From Membranipora membranacea (Eukaryota > Bryozoa > Gymnolaemata > Cheilostomatida > Membraniporidae), in assembly GCA_914767715.1 (NCBI GenBank), contig OU612075.1, positions 14,198,001-14,262,000 on the forward strand: DNA of 64,000 nucleotides, read 5' to 3'. How positions within the stretch are numbered: the stretch's first letter is position 1; every line of letters starts with the position of its first letter. The notes beneath the pieces are model-generated. The model worked only from the letters and a program-made list of their open reading frames with translations, had not been told where the DNA came from and made no database searches. Made by a program: the position numbers and the translations under genes. Shown piece after piece: positions 45,671-56,400 of this stretch.

Positions 45671-45989
45671 GGCTGCAAATAGCAGAAACAGAGAGAAAGC
45701 ATTTCTCTTTGCCGACATGCCTATATATAGGCCTGAAGTTACCACTGAACTCAATTAAGCATACCATACTTACTTGATACTTGTAGAGTAATCGTTTCTT
45801 CATCTGAAGTTTCCAGTATTTTTTCAGGCTCGTCTATCGGTATTAGCCCGTGTCATAGATCGTATAACCAGATTTTCACCATTTACTGTAACCTTAACCT
45901 GCCACAGGAGGATCTACAAGTATCAAAGAGTGATAAAAAAGATCATTTCACAATTTAGCGGGGAGACAAAGAATCTCTTTTTGTGGAGG

Positions 45990-47460
45990 TCAGGGCTGCA
46001 GTGAGGTATTAGGTACTGTGGGTTGTGCCTTCTAGAACTGCCAGGATGTGGGTGAAGTTGATGTAATCTCCCATGTCAGTCTCTACTTTACCAAAGTGGA
46101 TGGCTCGGAAGAGTACAATTCTTCGCCATTCTGGTACTTAGGTTTTTCCATTCTAGTTGTTCAATCAGCTGCGAGGTGCTAGTTGTGTGGTCTGACCGCG
46201 GAACATTGTAAACACATGCGCACGACCTTGCGTTACACAGCTTTGAGCTTTGTTGCTTGTGCTTGCGTCAGGCTACCATCCCATACTGATGATGTGTATT
46301 CTAGAATGGGCCTGACGAGTATGGGGCATACATGACATGTTACCCTATTTGGTAGGGTAACACCAGATATAAGGGCTGATTACCCTATGAGACCAGATGA
46401 TCCCATAACCACCCCACTTTTGCACCTAAGAGCTTAGTGAAGTTTTATATGCTTATTTTGCTGTCATGAGGTCTAGTTTTCAACCTATTATAACAAATTG
46501 CATTAGTTTAAACATTAATACATAGTAAAATTCTGTGTAACATTTGCTAGAATTTGGTATATTACAGTTATCTAACAATAAAACTACAGAAAATCAAATA
46601 TTTTAAGAGCATGGGCGGCTGGGGTGTTACCCGGGGCCGGCGGCGGGAGTATTTTAGGGCCCCCTAGGGCCCCCAGACCAACCCAGCCTTCAAGTTTATA
46701 CACCACCAGATATAGAGCCCAGCTAACTTGTCATGTATGGTATGGGGTAAGCTTTTGCTCTGAGATGTTTTAGAAAGTATGGTATTGTGTGCTCTTCTTA
46801 TGAACCCTCACCTTATGCTGGCTGCTTTGTTGGTAATATAGTTGAAGTTTTCGTTCCATCTAAGAGAGCTCTCCAGCCTTAATCCTAGGTATTTTACACC
46901 CTTTGTCTTCGGGATATCTGTTTCATTATGTATGTGGTTGTTGTTGGCTCCTTTAGTTCTTTTTTGGGTAAATTTAACATGTTCGCATTTGAGAGGATTG
47001 AACTCCATCTTCCAACTACTCTCCCATACTTGGAGGGCATCTAGATTTTTTTGGAGCTGGAAAAAGTTTTCACCGGTCGAACAGATGACGTATCGTCTGC
47101 GAACATGCGGGTTTTGGATATGACTGAGTCAGCTAGGTCGTTTATGTAGACCAGGAACAGGATTGGGCCAATTACTGAACCCTGGGATGACCTTGGCGTG
47201 GGCTATAACTATGGCCATCAACTGTAAATACTTGGGATTGACCTTCTAGTAGACTCTGTACCTAGAAAGTAGCTTGAGGGGTAACTCCGATATAAGCGAG
47301 TTTCTGAAGAAGTTATTGTGGTCAACTTGGTCGAAAGCTTTACTGAAGTCTAGGAAACAGGCATCCGCTTCCTCTCCTTTGTCAAACTGTTGTGAAATGT
47401 CGCAAATCTGTTCTGTCAGCTGGCTCTCATAGCGTCTGAAACCATGTTGGCGCTTGCTTA
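45990..47460 (-). pseudogene. LINE reverse-transcriptase relic split by a 0.45-kb insertion
   Basis: Right to left: 'RRYESQLTEQICDISQQFDK' and 'FLDFSKAFDQVDHN' (about 47450-47310), 'SQGSVIGPILFLVYINDLAD' (about 47190-47130), 'MFADDTSS' (about 47105-47080), 'FNPLKCEHVKFTQKR' and 'KGVKYLGLRLESSLRW' (47008-46830), then after an interruption 'CPILVRPILEYTSSVWDGS' (about 46330-46270) and 'EQLEWKNLSTRMAKN' (about 46160). The interruption (about 46345-46790) contains a GC-rich segment (GGGGCCGGCGGCGGG) unlike its surroundings and is bordered by CATACATGACATG and its near inverse. The palm keeps FADD. Frame breaks make it inactive. Confidence 0.78.
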
Positions 47461-47728
47461 TTTACCTGCGTATTTACCTGCGTCTTCTTCGTCTAAAGCG
47501 CCAGCTCTCCAGCTGTGACTTTAGAAACTTCTGCTCAAAATCGGTTTAACATTTCCGGGTCATTAACATGTGCTTAATTTGTTGCTTTAATCGAGGAATT
47601 TTGGAATCTGACTGGCAGCAATGACAATGCAAAAACAACAAATTAAGCAAGCGCCAAAATGGTTTCCAGAAAATACAGAAGCTATGAAAGCAGGACAGTC
47701 ATATAGTTCCATAAGTTAGGGTTTGCAT

Positions 47729-47860
47729 CACAGGCCTTCTATAGTTGGTGCAAGTCCAGTGGTAGAGTGCCCCAGTGGTCGAGGCCTTTTCTCTCAAGAA
47801 AAGGCCTCGGCCACTGGGGCACTCGACCACTGGACTTGCACCAACTACAGAAGGCCTGTG
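47729..47860. mobile_element. Near-perfect foldback MITE with 8-bp target duplication
   Basis: This 132-bp element begins CACAGGCCTTCTATAGTTGG and ends with the near inverse CCAACTACAGAAGGCCTGTG. The arms run almost to the centre with only about four mismatches in 65. It is bounded by GTTTGCAT at 47721-47728 and 47861-47868. An 8-bp duplication and CA...TG ends suit a hAT-derived MITE. High arm identity implies a recent copy. Confidence 0.85.
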
Positions 47861-48159
47861 GTTTGCATGTCATCAGCAATGATGTCCTATGCAATAAGTG
47901 TACATTCAAACAGGGTTAAATTGATTCAAATCACTTACTCATTGTTCCAATGCACTTAAATAGTCCATCATTAGATAATGTAAGAGTTAAAGTCAGTACA
48001 TGGACTGGTGACTCAGTGGGGAATATCTTCACAATCTATAGATTCAGCTGTGGAGTTCAGTAACTCCTTGGTTTAGTGGTCTATAATGGGCAAGAAGGTC
48101 TAGTCCTATTGATTAATTTAGTCCTTGATAATGGGCTAAACTAACATGGAGCAGTTTGT

Positions 48160-48300
48160 ATGGATGAATAAGGATCGATACAGTGGTCTAAAAAACAGCG
48201 GACTATAGACCCATTTCAAGCGGAACATAGACCAGCGGAACATCGGCGAAGCGGAACATAGAACGCACCCGGAATGCTATTTTCAAAAGAATTCGCGAAT
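48160..48300 (-). repeat. TCTATGTTCCG repeat block (inverse orientation)
   Basis: CAGCGGACTATAGACCC, then three CGGAACATAGA-type units ending CGGAACATAGAACGCACCC. It is the inverse of the block at 37084-37205, 11 kb away. Confidence 0.6.
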
Positions 48301-48544
48301 TAGGTCAATATTTTGGACACGTGATCATAACAAACATAGATTTCAAGTAGATGACATAGAATTGGCCGGCGTGGGAAGGAGTAGACAACTACCACTAATA
48401 AAACATATAATGTATTGAACCAGGTACAGGTGATTTAAATATCAGAGGAGTTTGCATTTGCACTTGGTATTTAGTTTGAAAGCTAACCTTGGTTCAAAAG
48501 GTTCTAAATCTTGATTGAAACAGCCCAGGGACTCATTCAATATG

Positions 48545-49830
48545 TTGAGTGAGTTGTCCCCTCTTTCATCAAAACAACCAAATCTATGTCATCCTAAGTA
48601 GTGTTATTTTACATAGATTTGGGGACTTAGTCTTCTCAGCTTGCTTTTTTCTCCGACGAACGAACCGCAGTATCAAACATATCAAACACAGTCTGAATCT
48701 GTGATTTACTGCAATTAATTCTATTAATTCTTATGTATATGTAGTAAGTCAAGCTCAGGGGTTTGGGAGTTTCCAGCCTGTCTCACTATCAAGGTGGATA
48801 GGGGGTGTCGCGGGCTGCGAGGGGAACTGATCCAATGCCTATATGGCACATATAAAATATTTTTACAGCAATACATTGAGGTTTACATTCATTCGAAAGC
48901 TTGTAGTGCTTGATTAATACAGAGAGTTGGTCCCTGATTAATACAGACGAGAAGCGCCAAATCGGTTTTTGTATGAGTGAGTTGTCCCCTCTTTGAACAA
49001 AACACCCAAATCTATGTTATCCTACGTTGTGTTATTTTACATAGAATTGATGACTTAGTCTACTTGGCTTGCTTTTTCTCCAGATAAAGTGTACAGCGGT
49101 ATCAAACATATCAAAAATATCGAACACGGTCTGAATATGTTATTGACAGCAATTAATTGTATTAATTCTTATGTATGCGTCGTGAGTCAAGCTGATAGTT
49201 TTGGGGGGTTTCCTACTGGTGCCATCGAGGAGGATACGGAGTGTTGTGGGCTGTAAGGGAAACTGATACAATACCTCGATGGTACATAAAACATTAATTT
49301 TACAGCAATACGTTGAGGTTTACATTCATTCAAAATGTTGTAGTTCTTGATTAATACAGAAAGTTGGTCCCCGATTAATACAGACACGAAGCGCCAAATT
49401 GATTTTTTTATGAGCGAGTTGTCCCCTCTTTTAACAAAACAACCAAATCTATGTCATCCTACGTAGATCTATTTTACATAGATTTGAGGACTTAGTCTAC
49501 TTGGCTTGCTTTTTTGCAATGATGAACGGGCAGTGTTACTAAAAAATCCTTATCGTATTAATTCTTATGCATGTGTACAAAATGATGTAGTGTGTCTAAC
49601 CAAAGAATTTTAATGATTGCAACTAGTGTCAACAGCGAGAATGGAATGTGCCATGAATAGTATTTGAATCATAAACAATAGATGGTATATATATGAAACA
49701 GACGAGGGACGCCAACAATATTTTTATGAGTTTACTCTCTGACCTACAACCAAATCTATGTCATACTATGTAGGATTGAAAAACATAGATCTGAAAATTT
49801 AGTCTAATTGACTGGATTCACAAGCCAATG
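48545..49830 (+). repeat. Tandem array, three clear units of about 430 bp plus a decayed fourth
   Basis: The marker GAGTTGTCCCCTCTTT begins at 48551, 48979 and 49416 (spacing 428 and 437 bp), each time followed by AACCAAATCTATG, a hairpin-like TTTTACATAGATTTG and GACTTAGTCT. Other shared pieces are GGTTTACATTCATTC and GATTAATACAGA. A diverged unit starts near 49727. There is no open frame. Irregular unit identity suggests an old array. Confidence 0.78.
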
Positions 49831-50154
49831 CATTGCTCAAGGTCTGGTTGACCAACTGCACTTAACCATGTTAGTTCATATATTTTTATATAGAAAACAA
49901 CTCAGTAGTGTTTGAAACCAAGGAGTAGAATGCAAAGATCAATTCCATGTTTTTTCACGCTACAACATAGATCTGATTTCACTGATCAGAGAGTGGATAA
50001 CTCTTTATGATGTCGATTTTGTTACGATTCTAGGACTAGGATCTTGTACACTCAAGTCCTGAAAATATTCAAATATCTGTGTGTGACTTATTAAGTGATG
50101 TTCAACTAATATATTATTGAAGATATACCGATCACCTTCTTACATGTAAAAATA

Positions 50155-50365
50155 ATACTGAAATAAACAACAGGTTTGTAGGTTTAGAGGCATAAAAAGC
50201 ATAGAAGGCACAGAATTCATGGATTACAAAATTGAAATAAACAACAGGTTTGTAGGTTTGCTTTTGAGAATAAAAGTTTATGTAAAAATACTGCATAGAA
50301 GGCATAAAAGTCATGGATTATAAAATTGAAATAAAGAACAGGTTTGTAGGTTTGTCTTTGAACAT
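50155..50365 (+). repeat. Short tandem repeat, three units
   Basis: GAAATAAACAACAGGTTTG with the following GTAGGTTT occurs at about 50159, 50234 and 50328, separated by GCATAGAAGGCA and TCATGGATTA pieces. It lies just downstream of the stop of the minus-strand gene at 50417. The stretch 49831-50154 to its left shows nothing. Confidence 0.65.
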
Positions 50366-50416
50366 TTATAGGAATAAATGAATGATTGCAAGGTATGCAA
50401 GTTTGTATGATATGTC

Positions 50417-53400
50417 TCACAATGAGATGGACAACACTTCGTTTAGGTTTCTTCGGTATGCTCCTTCAGCTTCCCCAGGAGATACTTTGTCAGCTAGTTG
50501 AATGCCATTGATAATAACCTAGAAAACAATAAAATCAAAGGTTAATTCAGCAAGGCAAGTGTATTTTGATATTTACCAACCAGGTCCAGACCAGAAAAGA
50601 TGGAAGCTGAACATTGTAATAATTATTCTTATACACATTGGAGAATGACTGTAGAGCTAAAACTTCAAAACCTTATGGATTCAATCATCTTACCAATATA
50701 AGTACAACTGTAAAAGTCAGCAATGTGCCTTGCAGCTAGGATGATTGAAATGAAACAGGTTACCTTAATTCCAGTTGACAAAACAAGTTTCTCATTATTC
50801 TCTTGTCATTCAGATTGTGTTTGATCACAGCGTTAGATTTAAAACTTCCAACTCCTTGATTTGATACGTATTTGAGGGCTCTATACGTGGTTGGACATCA
50901 TATTTGTTTGCCGATGATAATGGATATTTCAATGTTACATAATCCCTTTAAGGGAGTATGTAACATCTAGTGATCAGACATACAAATAAGGGAGTCCCTT
51001 ATTTGTATGTCTGATCACTAGAACACCCTTTTGAAGTGCTGGTATGCTTACCTCAAGCAAGTAATTGAACCAAAACCAATCCTCTAGCGCAAATTTCCTG
51101 TTGGCTCCCACTATTCCAGCTCGTGCACATCGGAGCACTAATTTCGTAAATTTGTCATCCTGATAATAAAAGACACATCAACATAAAATTTGCAAGTATT
51201 TGATAAGAGAGAACCAAAACAGAAATTAGAGGTCATTTTTCTTAACATATTAGGTGTTATGTGCCCTTTGAGCATGTCAGGATAACTTCAAATTTAGAAT
51301 TCAGTGGCGTTGGCCAAAATTTATATTGTAACAAGCTGGTCAATGTTAAGTCATTTATATTAAAAGGGGCTCCCCCACACAGGACTGTCTATAATATCTA
51401 TAAATTAAGAATCCCAATCTATAAACTTAAGCGCGCTGCGATGGCATGTGGCCCACTCATTTCATCAATATACTGACAGTTGGAAAATTCCAAAAACCTG
51501 GGGAAAACCCATTAGATTGTAAACATATCTGAATGTTTGCTTTGCTACACAACGACCATACACACACAAAGAGAGCACAGGAGACACACAGCACTGACAG
51601 CACTTTAGAGACACACTAAGAAATCTATAAATCTATATCTTTACATTGATAACATCTATAAATCTATATATTTACTTGCATCTATCTATAAGCCTACAAG
51701 CCTATAAGCTAAGAAATGGTCATCTATAATCTATACTATAAGTAGGGGGGGGGGGGCCCCATTAAAAGTCAGTTATTTCTCACCTGTTTATCACCAATCA
51801 ATATTGGGGACATAGCAGCTCTCTTCAAGTGAGACATGGCTCCTTCAGTACCTTTTATAAATGTAGCTTCCTCATCTCCAGCTGCACACTTAACTGCTAG
51901 TTCTTGTAGCATTATCTGTAATATGAATAAAATAGGAGCACTGTCAATGGAACAACTCAGTCAGGGGTCTTTCAATCAGAGTGTGACTGTGTGATGCACT
52001 CATTCACATATTGCTCGTTTGGTCTTTCAAGTAGACAAATTTGTTCCCAAATCGCTCACTCAGAATGTATATAGTTTGTCAATGGGAGAGGGAGAGAGAC
52101 CCTCGCAATTTTCATTTTAGCTATGTTTAATTGTTCCATGATTTGTCATGATGAGGTATTTTATATATTGGCTATTCAGTCTGGTGACGAGGAAGTCTGG
52201 TGAGTTTTTTTCCCAAGAATGAATGGATAAATAAGGGATAGCTTTAAAAACTCAAAATGACTAAACTGGGACCGGAAAGCAATTCAATATTGAACACCTT
52301 TGAAATTATGAAGAAATTGTCATTCATTGTAGCTGAAGGATATGTTGTGTGGCGCAGGGCCCTTTAGTGATTCTGACACTCCATGCCGGATTCCACGGAG
52401 CATTTGACTAGTCGGCTCAGAATCGGTCAGCTGTAACAATGTGGAGGGAGTTGATAATAAGTAGGTGGTATACCAAGTGCTGTTGTGGCCACTACTTATT
52501 ACTACACTAAACGGTCTTTGTGCAAGCAATTTAATTTTTAAACATAAACTCGAAAAAAAATTATATGGATGGACAAGTACTGCAAACTGCTCAGGATTTA
52601 AGTAGCAAGAAAAGGATTATTCAAACCTAATACATGTCGTATTTCATGACAACTGAATTCTAATGTTGATAATGCCTAAGGAGTGGGATTATGACTGTAA
52701 TAAAACAAAAGAGTTCCTGCAAACTGAGAATCATACCTTGAAATTATCAAAGAGTACCAGTTTTTTGATAGAAACTTTAGCCGGACAGTTCATCTTCATC
52801 GTGTTCTGAATGCGTATACGTCGTTTCACTGGATCAGGGTGATCCTAGAAAAGAAAAATTTCTTATCTCCATCAACTGTTGTTGTACAAGCAGCATGATT
52901 GAGGTGTTACTATCTGTAGTCATCTCTTTGTCAGAAAATATTTCACACATACACCTTTTGGAACAATAAATTAGTCAGATGCGCAATAATCCAATTGATC
53001 ACATCACAGTACAAAAGCTACGATCTTCAATTCTACTCTTACTCTAGGGTATATTTCTACAACAAGACTCAAAGCTTTTTACCCTGATTTCATTCTACCC
53101 AGCTACTTTATTACACAAAACGTCTTTGGTAGAGTAAAAATGAATGGATGTAGCACAGCAAACATCACACTACGCTGAGACTACCTAACATCTCTAAATT
53201 GAAAAATTATTGGTAGAGACAACTGAACACCATATACATGTATCTATATATACATATATTATTATTCACAACTTTTTGTTTGCAACTTACAGTACGCTGC
53301 TCACAGAAACCTGGCCTTCTTTTCTTCCCATGCCTGCAATCCAGATACTGTGAACCCACATCCGAAAAAGCCTGGTGCACTCCGTCAATTCTCTCAATAT

Positions 53401-56400
53401 ATATTCTCTTTTGCAGGAGCCCTACAAGGAAAATAATTCAAGTATGATTTGTTAGTATTTGGTAGGAAACCATAGCCCCCAGCCCACTAGTAAATAATAT
53501 TTCAGAGAATCACAACTCTTGATTTACTATACCCAATAGTAACTAAGTTGCAACCATAGTAATTAAGTTCCAACTATAGATGAATGTGAATTCACCAATA
53601 ATTGTCTATTATTCTCTTTTGTGATATACCCAACCTAGGGTCACCAGTACCAAACTTTGGTCCACTCTAGCTTATTGCAATTCCATCATGTAGAACCTAT
53701 CTATCAATTTAATTCTTCATCATAGGCATTCTACCTAGGCTCATCAGTGTCACGGGATTGTATTTAGCAGGCCCCCTTATTTGTTTGTCTGCTTGTGATT
53801 CACCTTTAATGTCTGATTCACCCAAAATTGTGGTGACCACAGGAAGGTTGTGAACAAGGTCAAGCGGTGTTTGTGGTTCTGTTAGCGCATAAGGCCTCCT
53901 AGAAAGGCAATCAGCATTGGTATTAGTTTTCCCACTTTTGTGTTTGATGTCATAGTTGTACGGCTGAAGCAATTGTGACCAGCGACCTAGTCTGCCCTTA
54001 GTGTCCTTTATGCTTTTCAACCACTTGAGGCTAATGTGGTCAGTGAGCACCAAAAAGTGTTGATCCGCAAGGTAATGTTTGTATTTCTCTACTGCTGTAA
54101 CCAGGGCTAGTCCCTCCTTGTGTGTTATAGAATAATTTAAACAAAAAACAGTAGTTTAGATCAGAATATCAGAACAACAGAAAGTAAGCTGGGTTTGGTG
54201 GAATAAGGTATAAATAGATTTTTTTCAAGAAATCAAAAATATATGTCACATTAGCAACTTGAATCCTTGATTCATGTTGTTATAGATGAGTGAGGTATTA
54301 CTATTTGCTATGTCATTTGCCATTTAAAAAAGATATGAGGCTGAATTTAATACCGGAACATAATTAATATTTTGCATGACTTGCTTGGGCAGTTTCATAG
54401 CTCTAAAAATTACAACACTTGATAATAATGATTTAAACTTTTTGACCATTACAGGCAGTGGTGTGAGAGATTTTATTATTTTACCAGCAGGCTAGGTGAT
54501 GCAGACCAATTAATTAAACCAGAATGTCAAACTTCACCTAGAACAAAATTATTTTCATGACATTGTTTTTGGCTGAAGATGGCTCCATCCATAACAGTTC
54601 TATTATTAAAAAAGATCAAACCAAATCTGGGGCTGATAAATAAAGGTGTTTCTATTATATGTTGTAATTACAAAATAAGATTAAATCTTCATAAGCAGGA
54701 TTAGCTTCCTTACACAAACATAGAACATATATGTCAGGCAGCTTGGCAATTATTTTTGCTGTTATGAATGGAAACAGAACAATATCATTGATTACACCCA
54801 TGCCTGCACCAAAGGTACCAGAGACATGAGGATGTTTCATACCCAATAAACAAAACAAACAGTGTCTCAGATATTTTAGGTATCTTAGAAGATTCTCCAG
54901 ATTACCAATCATTGTGAGAGTGAAGTAGATTGCTCTACCTGTTTTAATATTAATGCTTTATCCTTTCACCTGTTTGGTGAGGGAATAGTGTTCCAAAAGA
55001 TTATCGTAATTTTATCCAGCTTTTTTCACTTGGAAGATTGGTGTGCATATTCACACAACCATCCACCCCTACCCCCATCATCCCAGTCAATTTTTCTTCC
55101 TATAGAAATATAAGGGCAAATATATGTTTATTCAATTGCAGCGGATTCCTGAAGCTCTATGCTTCTTACCATTTGCCCGTGTCCAGTGTTTCCTTTGGTC
55201 AATTAGAAACCTATTTTCCTAGATAAGTACCAACACTTATGTTGAATATTGGTGTGATTATTCGCTTGGAAATGAAGATGCCCTGCATCCTACAGCTGAG
55301 TCAAAACAAGATATGAATCCGTTAGTCTGCACAATGTAATTTTAATTTCTTCATCACGCGCCTACCACCAGGCACCAACCAGATAAGAGAGAGATTTTAC
55401 TGAGTGCAAAAATATTTGCTAGCAAGCTGGGGGATAATTTTTTGTGACAATACACCAATGATGATTGGGAAAGTTAAAGCAGAGATTCATGACACTGATA
55501 CAAATTGACGAATTTTAGGAAATAAGCTTGCATTTATTTTGACAGAATGTTGTACTCCTACCAGTGGAAAACTTTTGCCTTGCAACCTGAAATCCCCCAA
55601 GAATATTACAGGATTTAGTTACTTGAAAGCTACCAATGAGTGGAAATGAAGTAAGAATTATCTCTTCTAACCTGAACAAAAAGATGCTACCTCTATATAT
55701 GACAAGGATTTGAATGATGTGGCCAAATATGACTATTAGAATGCCTAGGCTGTTTATACAAAATAATTATTTCATATGTTTCACCATCACACCAACACAT
55801 TTCAATGGTCTGCATACAACTCTCACATGGAAAAAATCAGAAAAATTTATTCCCTCTCCACATAATATTCATCATCAAAGGTCACCCAGTAAATAAAAGT
55901 GCATCATTTATTTCGGCATGATATTTTGTAGACACTGACTATTGAACCGCTATGGCATGCTCATGCTCTATCCTGCATAATTCCAGCAAGAATAAACTGG
56001 CTTAATCACATTCAATTAGGGTATAAAACATAACACAACACCTCAATTCCTTGTAACGGCTTTAAATTACAGACCCTGGAATCGGTATGGGCTGATGCTG
56101 ATGGAGACCTGCCCAAATATAAACGTACAGTTTGAGTGTAGCCTTGCTAGAAAAAAAAATAGCGGATTAAAACAGCTGTGAAACTAACTAATTATGATAA
56201 AGATAAGCAAGTAGCTCTGCTGGTTTGATTGCATGCCCTTCACACAGGATCATTTTCCGCTTCAGTCTTCTGACTAATGGGTTCTGTTGATGCCCCGGTG
56301 GATCCGACCTGCCTGCAAATTTTGTACTGAACTTGGCAGCTTGATTTCTCAGTATTTGAGCTGAAACAGACCTTGTGATTTTAGCCAACATTCTAAGACT

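Noticed and set aside
45774-45960. Minus-strand exon candidate reading 'IPIDEPEKILETSDEETITL' before a strong GTAAGTAT donor
   Set aside because: An in-frame stop lies directly upstream with no AG between, and no neighbouring exon fits; it may be a decayed exon, but I cannot support it.
48545-49830. CRISPR array
   Set aside because: Units are about 430 bp, diverged, without regular spacers, and the sequence is clearly eukaryotic.
51743-51760. Poly-G run as a structural element
   Set aside because: A simple mononucleotide tract; only potential assembly noise.
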